Shown one piece after another: positions 36,638-45,542 of a stretch of DNA of 64,000 nt. The position numbers and the translations under genes were made by a program. Positions within the stretch are counted from its first letter, which is position 1, and each line of letters starts with the position of its first letter. The stretch is taken from positions 239,227 to 303,226 of the forward strand of contig NZ_JAAABI010000004.1 of assembly GCF_009903685.1 (NCBI RefSeq), in the 5' to 3' direction. This stretch comes from Flagellimonas ochracea (GTDB lineage Bacteria > Bacteroidota > Bacteroidia > Flavobacteriales > Flavobacteriaceae). The notes below the pieces were generated by a model. It ran no database searches. It was given only the letters and a program-made list of their open reading frames with translations, and had not been told where the DNA came from.

Positions 36638-37897
36638 ATGTTTAATAGAGATAGATGGCGTGAAATTTTGGAGGTACTGACCAGCAATGTATGGCGTACC
36701 CTTCTGACCTCATTTGGGGTAAGCTGGGGCATCTTTATTCTAATAGTTCTGTTGGCGGCCGGCAAGGGTTTGGAAAATGGTATCCGTAAGGATTTTGGTG
36801 ATATTGCCACCAACACCATGTTTATGTGGACCCGAAGTACTACAAAAGCCTATGAGGGCCTTCCCAAAGGACGAAGCTTCGAATTCAAAATATCCGATGT
36901 TCAGTCCATACGTGACAATGTGCCCAATCTAAGATTTGTTTCTCCAAGAAATCAGTTGGGAGGTTTTCGGGGTGGCGGTAATGTAGTTAGAGGTATACGC
37001 ACTGGGGCCTACAATATTTATGGCGACTATCCCGAAATCATTAATCAAGACCCCATGACCGTCACTTCGGGGCGTTTTATAAATGTAAATGATATCAACG
37101 CAAAAAGAAAAGTAGCGGTTATTGGACAGGGGGTGAAAAACGACTTGTATAAAAAAGGAGAAGACCCCGTGGGTACCTACATAAAAATTCAAGGGGTGAA
37201 TTTCATGGTCATCGGCACCTATAAAAAGAATAGCAGTGATGGTGATGGAGAAGAGGCCCAAAAGGAAATATATGTGCCTTTTACTTCTTTTTCCCAAGCA
37301 TTTAACCAAGGTGAAGATGTAGGTTGGATGGCCATTACCGCCCACGATGGAAGTTCCATATCGGTGCTGAAGGAAGATATTATAGAATTGATGCGCAAAA
37401 GACATAAGGTGCATCCGGAAGACAACCGTGCCATAGGTCATTTTGACCTTTATCAAGAATTCAACCGTGTTGAAAGTCTTTTTGGGGCCCTAAAAGCAGT
37501 AGCCTATATAGTAGGAGTAATGGTTTTGCTTTCTGGTATTATTGGGGTAAGCAATATTATGCTTATCGTGGTCAAGGAGCGCACCAAGGAAATTGGAATA
37601 CGAAGAGCACTGGGCGAACAGCCCTGGTCCATCAAAAAACAGATATTGATGGAATCCATATTTTTGACCGTAGTTTCTGGCATGGTCGGAATAATTTTTG
37701 GGTCTTTGGTCATTTATGGAATCAACTCATTGTTGGACAGCATAGGACCAGTGGATATGTTCCTAAGCCCTAGTGTAAGTATTGGAGTCGTAAGTGGGGC
37801 CATGCTGATATTAACAATAGCAGGTCTGCTGGCCGGGTTTATTCCAGCCAATAGTGCTATTAAAGTAAGACCCATTGAAGCACTTCGGACAGAATAG
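36638..37897 (+). CDS. MacB-like ABC transporter permease (module 1, type B)
   Basis: A 419-residue FtsX/MacB-type permease, second of the module 1 pair. Layout: one N-terminal membrane segment (GVSWGIFILIVLLAAG), a periplasmic domain, and three C-terminal segments with KERTKEIGIRRALGEQPWSI. It is closest in the window to the permease at 41054: both share WRTLLT/FRTFLT starts, a TKAYEG/SEPYKGF motif, and NVPNLRFVSPR/QIPEIEVLAPR segments. Types A and B therefore probably form a heterodimer. No ATPase is encoded in this module. Confidence 0.9.
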   Translation: MFNRDRWREILEVLTSNVWRTLLTSFGVSWGIFILIVLLAAGKGLENGIRKDFGDIATNTMFMWTRSTTKAYEGLPKGRSFEFKISDVQSIRDNVPNLRFVSPRNQLGGFRGGGNVVRGIRTGAYNIYGDYPEIINQDPMTVTSGRFINVNDINAKRKVAVIGQGVKNDLYKKGEDPVGTYIKIQGVNFMVIGTYKKNSSDGDGEEAQKEIYVPFTSFSQAFNQGEDVGWMAITAHDGSSISVLKEDIIELMRKRHKVHPEDNRAIGHFDLYQEFNRVESLFGALKAVAYIVGVMVLLSGIIGVSNIMLIVVKERTKEIGIRRALGEQPWSIKKQILMESIFLTVVSGMVGIIFGSLVIYGINSLLDSIGPVDMFLSPSVSIGVVSGAMLILTIAGLLAGFIPANSAIKVRPIEALRTE

Positions 37898-37928
37898 AAT
37901 CAATCAAAAACCATAGTATTAAAACACA

Positions 37929-39041
37929 ATGAAAAAATCAGTAACCATTATAATCCTAGTACTAATAGTAGTAGTGTTCACCGCCTCCATGTATTATCTG
38001 TACCAAAAGAATGCAGAAGATCCCGTGGTGTATCAAGTAGAGACACCTTCCAAGCAAAGTATTGTAAAAAAAGCTGTTGCCACAGGGAGCATACTTCCTT
38101 TGGAAGAAGTTTTGATCAAGCCAAATATTTCTGGGGTTATTGAAGAAATCTATGTCGAGGGTGGAGATTACGTAAAATCGGGTGATCTGTTGGCAAAAAT
38201 CAAGGTGGTCCCTAATCTCAATGCTTTGAACGATGCAAGGAATGCCATTGATGAGGCCAAGATTAACTTGAACGACCAGAAAAGAAATTACGAAAGGCAG
38301 CTATCTATTTTTAACAAGGGTGTTATTTCACAGGCCGATTTGGAGCGAGCCCAAGTGGCTTACGATCAAGCAAAACAATCGTATAGTGCTGCTACCAAAC
38401 GGTATGATATTGTCAAAACAGGTACTACCAGCGGATTGAGAAACGCTGCGAACACACTTATCCGCGCTACCGTCAGTGGTATGGTATTGGAAGTTCCCGT
38501 GGAAGTTGGCAATCAGGTAATAGAGAGTAACAACTTTAATGAAGGAACCACCATTGCAGCAATTGCCGATGTGGAAAAAATGATTTTTGAAGGCAAAGTA
38601 GACGAATCCGAGGTCGGAAAAATCATGGAAGACCTTCCTCTGGAAATCACCGTTGGAGCCATTGAAAACCAAGTTTTTGATGCTGTTTTGGACTATATTG
38701 CCCCCAAGGGAAAAGAGGAAAATGGAGCCATTCAATTTGAAATCAAGGGAACCCTAAAAAAACAGGATACAACTTTCATAAGAGCAGGGCTAAGTGCCAA
38801 CGCCTCCATAATCTTGGCTCGGGCTGATAGTGTGTTGGCCTTAAAAGAAGCTTTGATCCAATTTGATGATGAGACCAAAAAACCTTTTGTTGAGATTGAA
38901 ACTGCTGAACAGCAATTTGAAAGAAGGGACATTGAATTGGGTGTGAGTGACGGAATTTATGTTGAAGTAAAATCAGGTCTGGAAATGGAGGACAGGATTA
39001 AGGTTTGGAATGCCATTGAGGAAGAAGAAAATAGCAACTAG
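37929..39041 (+). CDS. Periplasmic adaptor (membrane fusion) protein, module 1
   Basis: A 370-residue HlyD/MacA-like adaptor. An N-terminal membrane anchor (about residues 5-24) is followed by a lipoyl/barrel-sandwich half (GVIEEIYVEGGDYVKSGDLL), an alpha-helical hairpin (about 95-165), the second lipoyl half (ATVSGMVLEVPVEVGNQV), and beta-barrel and membrane-proximal domains. The adaptor links the inner-membrane permeases to a TolC-type channel. It resembles the module 2 adaptor over its whole length (for example ELGVSDGI-VEV-SGL). It lies 31 bases after permease B. Confidence 0.9.
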   Translation: MKKSVTIIILVLIVVVFTASMYYLYQKNAEDPVVYQVETPSKQSIVKKAVATGSILPLEEVLIKPNISGVIEEIYVEGGDYVKSGDLLAKIKVVPNLNALNDARNAIDEAKINLNDQKRNYERQLSIFNKGVISQADLERAQVAYDQAKQSYSAATKRYDIVKTGTTSGLRNAANTLIRATVSGMVLEVPVEVGNQVIESNNFNEGTTIAAIADVEKMIFEGKVDESEVGKIMEDLPLEITVGAIENQVFDAVLDYIAPKGKEENGAIQFEIKGTLKKQDTTFIRAGLSANASIILARADSVLALKEALIQFDDETKKPFVEIETAEQQFERRDIELGVSDGIYVEVKSGLEMEDRIKVWNAIEEEENSN

Positions 39042-39065
39042 GTTTTAAGAAAAAATAGATAAATG

Positions 39066-39095
39066 TTGTAACATTTTAACGATTTGTAAGTCATA
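39066..39095 (+). promoter_or_regulatory. Candidate alternative-sigma promoter before the ABC ATPase gene
   Basis: TGTAACA (39067-39073) followed, 17 bases after its AAC, by GTCATAT. It parallels the element at 35294 and lies 40-70 bases before the ATPase start. The 92-base gap around it separates module 1 from module 2. Confidence 0.3.
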
Positions 39096-39133
39096 TTACA
39101 TATGTTAGAGGTTATGCATTCAAAAGCATTATC

Positions 39134-39835
39134 ATGATAGAAATCAAAGATCTTCACAAGTCCTATAAAATGGGCAGTAATTCCCTTCATGTATTAAAAG
39201 GAATCAACTTCAGGGCTGAAGAAGGTGAATTAGTAGCCATTATGGGCTCTTCGGGCTCTGGAAAGTCAACCTTGCTCAATATTTTGGGTATGCTTGATGG
39301 GGCCGATAGCGGTGAGTATACGTTGGATGGAGTTCCCATTAAGGATTTGAGTGAGACAAAAGCCGCACAATATAGAAACAAATTTTTGGGCTTTGTTTTC
39401 CAGTCATTCAACTTAATTAACTACAAGAGTGCTCTAGAAAATGTAGCATTACCACTTTATTACCAAGGCGTACCTAGAAAGGAGCGACAAGAAAAAGCAC
39501 TTAAATATTTAGAGCGGGTAGGATTAAAGGAGTGGGCCACCCATCTGCCCAGTGAACTCTCCGGGGGACAAAAACAGCGTGTCGCCATAGCAAGGGCAAT
39601 GGCTGCCGAGCCCAAGGTGCTTTTGGCAGATGAGCCTACAGGGGCTTTGGATAGTACTACATCCTATGAGGTGATGGACCTGATTCAAAAAATCAATGAT
39701 GATGGGAATACCATTTTGGTGGTGACCCACGAGGAAGATATCGCCCACATGTGCAAACGAATTGTTTACTTAAAAGATGGCGTGATTGTGGAAGATAAAA
39801 AAGTAAAACAAGTAAGGGCTGACCATTATGTTTGA
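39134..39835 (+). CDS. ABC transporter ATP-binding protein (MacB/LolD type)
   Basis: A 233-residue ABC ATPase, the only one in the 9-kb exporter locus. Walker A is GSSGSGKST at residues 38-46. The Q-loop segment is FVFQSFNLI, the ABC signature is [10 protein letters not shown], Walker B is [12 protein letters not shown], and the H-loop follows in [10 protein letters not shown]. It is of the LolD/MacB subtype that powers mechanotransmission permeases. Its 3' end overlaps the type A permease start by 8 bases. It must energise the module 2 permeases and, unless an outside ATPase is used, module 1 as well. Confidence 0.94.
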   Translation: MIEIKDLHKSYKMGSNSLHVLKGINFRAEEGELVAIMGSSGSGKSTLLNILGMLDGADSGEYTLDGVPIKDLSETKAAQYRNKFLGFVFQSFNLINYKSALENVALPLYYQGVPRKERQEKALKYLERVGLKEWATHLPSELSGGQKQRVAIARAMAAEPKVLLADEPTGALDSTTSYEVMDLIQKINDDGNTILVVTHEEDIAHMCKRIVYLKDGVIVEDKKVKQVRADHYV

Positions 39836-41057
39836 TCGGGATATTTGGCAAGAAATATTCAACACCATCAAGAAGAATAAGCTTCGGACCTTTTTAACAG
39901 GATTTTCTGTTGGCTGGGCCATCTTCATTCTGGTAATGTTATTGGCCTCCGTAAATGGGATGCAAAACGGATTTGTGAGTCAATTCAATGACGACGCCAC
40001 GAATTCCATTTTTATACGCCCTGGAACCACAGCAAAGGCCTATGCTGGTTTCGAAGCAGGGAGGCGTATCCAGTTCAAGAATGAAGATCTTGAATACATA
40101 AGGAAGAGTTTTCCAGAAGATATAGAGTACATCAGTGCCAGATACTACGCCAACGTTTCAGCAAGATATAAGAGCGAGACAGGTTCATATCCGGTACAAG
40201 GGGTTCACCCTGATCATCAAATCATTGAGAAAACAATTGTAACAAAAGGAAGGTACATCAATGAGGCAGATTATATAAATAAAACCAAAGTAGCCGTTAT
40301 TGGGAGAAAAGTGGCCGAAGATCTGTTCGATACCGAAGACCCTTTGGGGAAATTTGTGGAGTTCAACAATTTACCGTTCAAAGTAATCGGGGTTTTTATA
40401 GATGAAGGAGACGACAATGCAGAGCGAAGAATATATGCTCCCGTAAGCACTTATCAAAGAATATACGGAAATACCAATGACATCAATATAATTGCCCTTA
40501 CTTATAACCCGACGTATGATCTTACCAAGGCATTAGAGTTTTCAGGCCGTTTGGAAGATTTAATGAAAAGAAGACATAAAGTATCGCCCGAAGATCAATC
40601 TGGATTGTTTGTTTGGAACTACGCTGAGGCGTTCGATGACATCAGCAGTTTTTCAGCAGTGCTCAAGGCAATAGGAATTGGAGTGGGCTTTCTTATTTTG
40701 ATTGCAGGTATAGTGGGTATCGGCAATATCATGGTTTTCACGATCAAAGAACGGACAAAAGAAATTGGAGTGAGAAAAGCCTTGGGTGCCAGACCAAGAC
40801 AAATTATAAACCTTGTGCTTTTGGAATCCATTTTTATTACGGCGCTTTCGGGATTTATAGGGTTGGTGTTTGCGTGGATAATTCTTGCCCTGATCGGTCC
40901 CAATATTGAAACACCAGCGTTTAGCAACCCCAGTGTGAGCGCCTCTACGGTTATTACTGCGACCATTGTATTGATTATAGCAGGTGTAATGGCCGGATTG
41001 ATACCTGCGATAAAGGCAGCAAGCGTTAAACCTATTGTGGCATTAAGTGATAAATGA
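39828..41057 (+). CDS. MacB-like ABC transporter permease (module 2, type A)
   Basis: A 409-residue FtsX/MacB-type permease, paralogue of the protein at 35368. An N-terminal membrane segment (FSVGWAIFILVMLLASVNG), a periplasmic domain, and three C-terminal segments with KERTKEIGVRKALGARPRQI are visible. The ATG lies inside the ATPase gene and the stop overlaps the next ATG (ATGA), so the three proteins are probably made in fixed proportion. Confidence 0.9.
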   Translation: MFDRDIWQEIFNTIKKNKLRTFLTGFSVGWAIFILVMLLASVNGMQNGFVSQFNDDATNSIFIRPGTTAKAYAGFEAGRRIQFKNEDLEYIRKSFPEDIEYISARYYANVSARYKSETGSYPVQGVHPDHQIIEKTIVTKGRYINEADYINKTKVAVIGRKVAEDLFDTEDPLGKFVEFNNLPFKVIGVFIDEGDDNAERRIYAPVSTYQRIYGNTNDINIIALTYNPTYDLTKALEFSGRLEDLMKRRHKVSPEDQSGLFVWNYAEAFDDISSFSAVLKAIGIGVGFLILIAGIVGIGNIMVFTIKERTKEIGVRKALGARPRQIINLVLLESIFITALSGFIGLVFAWIILALIGPNIETPAFSNPSVSASTVITATIVLIIAGVMAGLIPAIKAASVKPIVALSDK

Positions 41058-42316
41058 TTATGTGGCTATTTGACAAAGATTTATGGTCTGAAATCTTCCA
41101 CACGCTGGGCAAAAATATGTTCCGCACATTTTTGACCATGCTAGGTGTCATTTTTGCCATGATCATATTGGTCCTTTTATTGGGTTCGGCCAATGGTATG
41201 AGCAACGGTTTTGACAAGCTCTTTGCAGGAACCGCCTCCAATAGCCTATTTGTGTGGGGGCAAAGTACCTCAGAACCCTACAAAGGCTTTGAACGGGGAC
41301 GCAGAATCCGATACAAGCTTGAAGATGCGGAGACACTTAAAAAACAGATTCCCGAAATTGAGGTTTTGGCACCAAGAATTGAGTTGGGCAGCCATCGCGA
41401 TGTTACCACAGTATATAGAAAGGGGCAGACCAGCGGTTCTTCGGTTTATGGTGATTTTCCCGAGATAGATAACATTACCAAAAAGAAATTGGTCGAGGGT
41501 AGGTTCCTCAACAACAATGATATTGAGCATTCGAAAAAAGTTTGTGTCATAGGAGAAGAAACCTATAAACTCCTTTTTGAAAAAGGAGAGAATGCCATTG
41601 GAGAGGATATACGAATCAATGGGGTTTTCTTTGCAGTTGTGGGCATATACAAGCCCAACAACAATATCAATATTGATGGAGAAAACGCTGTTTTTATTCC
41701 CTTTACCACCTTTCAAAAAGCATTTAATTCAGGAGATCGAATGGGTTGGATGGCCATAGCGGTGGAACCGGGCACAAAAGTGGCCGTGGTTGAAAATCAG
41801 ATCAAGACCATTCTCAAAGCCAAATACGATATCCATCCTGATGATGAAAGAGCTATAGGGAGTTTTGATATGTCGGAGATTTTCAACAACATCACGGCAT
41901 TTACCAATGTGCTGAAAGGATTTTCCTTTTTCATCGGAATTTTTACCCTGCTGGCGGGGGTCATTGCCATTAGCAATATTCTTTTGATAACTGTAAAAGA
42001 ACGAACCAAAGAAATTGGGGTTCGAAGAGCCTTGGGGGCCACTCCAAAGGTGGTAAAACGTCAAATAGTGGTTGAGGCCATTGTATTGACAGCTTTTGCA
42101 GGGTTGATAGGTTTTGCCATATCTGTAGGTATTTTAGCCATTTTGAACAACGTATGGGGCAGTGGTGAAGATTTTCCATTTGTAAATCCCATGGTGAACA
42201 TTCCCCAATTTGGAATTTCATTTTTGCTTATGGTAGGTCTAAGCGTGTTGATTGGAATGTTGCCGGCAAACAGGGCCATCAAGGTAAGGCCGATAGAAGC
42301 ATTAAGAGAAGAATAA
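41054..42316 (+). CDS. MacB-like ABC transporter permease (module 2, type B)
   Basis: A 420-residue FtsX/MacB-type permease, paralogue of the protein at 36638. The first membrane segment is FAMIILVLLLGSANG; the periplasmic domain ends near residue 280; three membrane segments carry KERTKEIGVRRALGATPKVV. The start at 41054 overlaps the previous stop; an ATG two codons later (41060) would also serve and gives the same mature protein. Confidence 0.9.
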   Translation: MIMWLFDKDLWSEIFHTLGKNMFRTFLTMLGVIFAMIILVLLLGSANGMSNGFDKLFAGTASNSLFVWGQSTSEPYKGFERGRRIRYKLEDAETLKKQIPEIEVLAPRIELGSHRDVTTVYRKGQTSGSSVYGDFPEIDNITKKKLVEGRFLNNNDIEHSKKVCVIGEETYKLLFEKGENAIGEDIRINGVFFAVVGIYKPNNNINIDGENAVFIPFTTFQKAFNSGDRMGWMAIAVEPGTKVAVVENQIKTILKAKYDIHPDDERAIGSFDMSEIFNNITAFTNVLKGFSFFIGIFTLLAGVIAISNILLITVKERTKEIGVRRALGATPKVVKRQIVVEAIVLTAFAGLIGFAISVGILAILNNVWGSGEDFPFVNPMVNIPQFGISFLLMVGLSVLIGMLPANRAIKVRPIEALREE

Positions 42317-42343
42317 GGGATCAAACAATAAACTAGAAAAACA

Positions 42344-43462
42344 ATGAACAAATATGTGAAGTACGGGTTGATAACAGTAGTCGTAATAGGTATTTTGGCG
42401 GCTATTGTCTATTTCTTAAAACAAAACAGCACACCCGAACAGCTCTATAAAACCGAAACCGTTGAGCGAAAGGATATCACCAATAAGGTTATCGTTACCG
42501 GTAAGGTTATCCCAGAGGATGAAATCAACATTAAGCCACAAATTTCTGGCATTATCGACAAAATTTATTTGGAAGAGGGAGTGGACGTCAAGGCAGGTGA
42601 CCTCATTGCCGTAATTAAAGTCGTGCCCAACGAACAATCGTTGAACCAGGCAGCAGGTAGGGTAAGAAATGCAGAATTGGCTCTGAACAACGCCAAAATA
42701 GAATACCAAAGAAACAAAGCCTTGTTCGACAGGGGTGTAATCTCAAACCAAGAATTCAACAACCAACAGTTGACCTATGATCAAGCACTGCAAGAGCTTA
42801 AAAACGCGAGGGCCGATTATCAAATAATAAAAAGAGGTTCAGTTGGAGGCTCATCTAGTGCCAATACCAATATAAGGGCAACTGTTTCCGGAACAATTCT
42901 TGAAATCCCCGTTGAAGAAGGAGACCAAGTAATCCAAAGTAACAATTTCAATGATGGCACTACCATAGCTACCATTGCCGATATGACCAAAATGATTTTT
43001 GAAGGTGAAGTTGATGAAGCCGAGGTTGGGAAGTTGCATGAGGGCATGCCATTGGAAATAAGCTTGGGAGCCTTGGAGAAGAATAAGTTTCAGGCCAAGC
43101 TTAACTTCATAGCCCCAAAAGGCGTAGAGGAAGAAGGAGCAGTGCAGTTTAAGATTGAGGGAGATTTGGAAATGAACGATAGTATCTATGTAAGGGCAGG
43201 ATATAGTGCCAATGCTTCTATAGTGTTGGAGGAAAAGAAGGATGTTTTGGCCATAAAAGAGGCACTGCTCCAATTCGATAAGGAAACCGAGGAGCCTTAT
43301 GTTGAAGTGGAAGTTGGGGAGAATGAATTTGAAAAAAGGGAACTGGAATTGGGTGTTAGTGATGGAATTGATGTAGAAGTACTCTCAGGACTTGACGAAA
43401 ATGCCAAAATAAAAGTTTGGAACAAGCTCGAGAAGAAAGATGACGAGGACGAAGACTCATAG
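42344..43462 (+). CDS. Periplasmic adaptor (membrane fusion) protein, module 2
   Basis: A 372-residue HlyD/MacA-like adaptor with an N-terminal membrane anchor (about residues 6-24), two lipoyl halves (GIIDKIYLEEGVDVKAGDLI and ATVSGTILEIPVEEGDQV) around a coiled-coil hairpin, and a C-terminal beta-barrel. It is a paralogue of the module 1 adaptor. It ends in an acidic tail (EKKDDEDEDS). The outer-membrane channel gene follows after 33 bases. Confidence 0.9.
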   Translation: MNKYVKYGLITVVVIGILAAIVYFLKQNSTPEQLYKTETVERKDITNKVIVTGKVIPEDEINIKPQISGIIDKIYLEEGVDVKAGDLIAVIKVVPNEQSLNQAAGRVRNAELALNNAKIEYQRNKALFDRGVISNQEFNNQQLTYDQALQELKNARADYQIIKRGSVGGSSSANTNIRATVSGTILEIPVEEGDQVIQSNNFNDGTTIATIADMTKMIFEGEVDEAEVGKLHEGMPLEISLGALEKNKFQAKLNFIAPKGVEEEGAVQFKIEGDLEMNDSIYVRAGYSANASIVLEEKKDVLAIKEALLQFDKETEEPYVEVEVGENEFEKRELELGVSDGIDVEVLSGLDENAKIKVWNKLEKKDDEDEDS

Positions 43463-43495
43463 ACCAACCAAATATCAATTAAAATCAAAAAACGA

Positions 43496-44848
43496 ATGAG
43501 AAATAGATTAACGACAACCATACTCTTGCTTTTCATTACAGTTGCATCACAGGCACAAATGCGGAAATGGACATTGCAAGAATGTGTGGAGTATGCCGTA
43601 GATAACAATTTGACCGTAGAACGGTTCGAACTGGATTTGGAGAATGCCAAAATTGACAAATCCGATGCCTTGGGAAATTTGATACCCAATTTGAACGGTA
43701 CCTCAAGTGTATCGAGCAACACGGGTTTTTCGATTAACCCCACAAACAACCTACCCACAAACCAGACAGCACTTAACGTTAACTTGGGCCTCAGCTCCAG
43801 TCTTACCCTGTTTGATGGCCTTCGCAACATAAGACAATTGAACCGGGCAAAAATAAACGCCATTGCCAACCAATATAGATTGGATGACCTTAAGGATGAT
43901 ATTCGATTGAATGTAGCGAATGCCTATTTACAGGTGCTTTCAAATAAGGAGCAATTGAAAACCTTTAGGGCGCAATATGCTGTAACTGAACAGGATCTAA
44001 AGCGAACCAAGGAACTGGTCGAATCTGGGGTGTTACCAAGAGGGGACTTGTTGGAAATTGAGGCAACCGCCGCCAATCAAGAACAACAAATCGTTAATGG
44101 AGAGAGTCTGGTATTGATATCCCGAGTGAATTTGGCCCAGCTACTTCAAATAACCGATTATGAGAATTTTGATATAGCCGATGAAGAATTTGATATTCCT
44201 CCATCAGATATTTTAAGTAACTCGGCTAAGGTGATTTTTGACAAGGCACTATCGTTTAGGAACGACATTAAATTATCCAAGAGCAATGTAGAATTGGCCG
44301 AGGAGGATTTGAAAATTTCCAAGGGAGGCTACTTGCCCACGTTGTCCGCATTTTTCCAATATGGAACCCGATATTCAGATGTGACCCAAATACCTGACGC
44401 TAATGGGGTGCCCTTTACTCCGAATTTTACGGATCAGCTTTGGATTTTTGATGGTATCTCCTACGGTGCACAGTTGAATGTTCCCATTTTTAATGGCTGG
44501 AATACAAGGAACAACGTAAAGCGGTCCAAAATAAGCTTGGCACAGGCCAAAATACAGTTTGAGCAGGACAAGCTCGATTTGGAATCCACCATTCAACAGG
44601 CCTATGTGGATGTTGGTACGTTTGAAAAAGCCTATGAAGCTGCTCAGAAAACCTTGGAAGCCCGCAGATTGGCCTATGATTATGCGAAAGAACGATATGA
44701 TGTTGGCCTTATGAATGCCTTTGATTTCAGTCAGGCACAGGCCAGGGTTGACAATGCTGAAGCCGATGTGATCCGAACCAAATATGATTACATTTTTAGG
44801 TTGAAGATTTTGGAGTTCTATTTTGGTATTCCCATTTCCTTAAACTAG
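43496..44848 (+). CDS. TolC-family outer-membrane efflux channel
   Basis: A 450-residue TolC/OEP family protein with a signal peptide (residues 1-20, ending ASQA). Two OEP repeats, rich in long helices with heptad-like character, are visible (about residues 25-230 and 235-445). It supplies the outer-membrane duct for the exporter and is the last gene of the locus, shared by both modules unless another TolC is used. Its 3' end contains the putative tsaB promoter. Confidence 0.92.
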   Translation: MRNRLTTTILLLFITVASQAQMRKWTLQECVEYAVDNNLTVERFELDLENAKIDKSDALGNLIPNLNGTSSVSSNTGFSINPTNNLPTNQTALNVNLGLSSSLTLFDGLRNIRQLNRAKINAIANQYRLDDLKDDIRLNVANAYLQVLSNKEQLKTFRAQYAVTEQDLKRTKELVESGVLPRGDLLEIEATAANQEQQIVNGESLVLISRVNLAQLLQITDYENFDIADEEFDIPPSDILSNSAKVIFDKALSFRNDIKLSKSNVELAEEDLKISKGGYLPTLSAFFQYGTRYSDVTQIPDANGVPFTPNFTDQLWIFDGISYGAQLNVPIFNGWNTRNNVKRSKISLAQAKIQFEQDKLDLESTIQQAYVDVGTFEKAYEAAQKTLEARRLAYDYAKERYDVGLMNAFDFSQAQARVDNAEADVIRTKYDYIFRLKILEFYFGIPISLN

Positions 44849-44856
44849 TATCTTTG
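44823..44856 (+). promoter_or_regulatory. Candidate promoter of tsaB inside the TolC gene end
   Basis: TTG (44823-44825), 23 bases, then TATCTTTG (44849-44856). The -7 element is perfect and lies 8 bases before the ATG at 44865, so the mRNA would be nearly or fully leaderless. The spacer is at the long end of the accepted range. Confidence 0.45.
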
Positions 44857-44864
44857 TGCCCATT

Positions 44865-45542
44865 ATGGGCAGAATACTTAATTTAGAAACTGCTACCACC
44901 AACTGTTCGGTGTGCGTTTCCGATGGAGATAAAGTACTTTCTTTAAAAGAGAACAATGCGGTCAATTACTCGCATTCCGAGCAATTGCACATTTTTATAA
45001 AAGAGGCGGTTGAAGAAGCTTCGCTGTCTTTTTCAGATTTGGACGCCATTGCCGTAAGCAAGGGCCCTGGTTCCTATACCGGGCTCCGAATTGGGGTTTC
45101 CTCAGCAAAAGGCCTCAGCTTTTCATTGGACCTGCCCTTGATTTCGGTACCGACCTTAGAGAGTATGGCCCATCAAGTGAAAGCTTTGGAGGGCGAAATT
45201 ATTATTCCTGTGCTTGATGCCCGGCGCATGGAGGTATATTCCGCTGTTTTCAATGGGGACTATGAAGAAATCCGGGAGACTAGGGCGGAAGTTATTGATG
45301 AGTCATCTTTCGGAGAGTATTCTTCAAGAACTAAAGTGCATATAGTAGGAAGTGGGGCCCAAAAATGCAGCGAAATCCTAGCGCATTCCAATTTTTATTT
45401 TGATAAAGGCATAGTGCCGTCTGCTCGGGAAATGGCGAAGATAGCTTTCGCAAAATACCAAGCTAAAATATTTGAGGACGTAGCTTATTTTGAACCTTTT
45501 TACCTTAAGGATTTTGTGCTTCAAGGCAAGAAAAAGGACTAG
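44865..45542 (+). CDS. tsaB: tRNA threonylcarbamoyladenosine biosynthesis protein TsaB
   Basis: TsaB is the scaffold partner of TsaD in synthesis of the t6A modification of ANN-decoding tRNAs. Family features are ILNLETATTNCSVCV at the N-terminus and SKGPGSYTGLRIGVSSAKGL near residues 66-85. Length is 225 residues from the chosen ATG. I prefer ATG 44865 (MGRILNLET) to the in-frame GTG at 44856 because that GTG overlaps the -7 element and ATG gives the normal family start. The stop shares the palindrome CTAG with the stop of the convergent mscS-like gene. Confidence 0.92.
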   Translation: MGRILNLETATTNCSVCVSDGDKVLSLKENNAVNYSHSEQLHIFIKEAVEEASLSFSDLDAIAVSKGPGSYTGLRIGVSSAKGLSFSLDLPLISVPTLESMAHQVKALEGEIIIPVLDARRMEVYSAVFNGDYEEIRETRAEVIDESSFGEYSSRTKVHIVGSGAQKCSEILAHSNFYFDKGIVPSAREMAKIAFAKYQAKIFEDVAYFEPFYLKDFVLQGKKKD

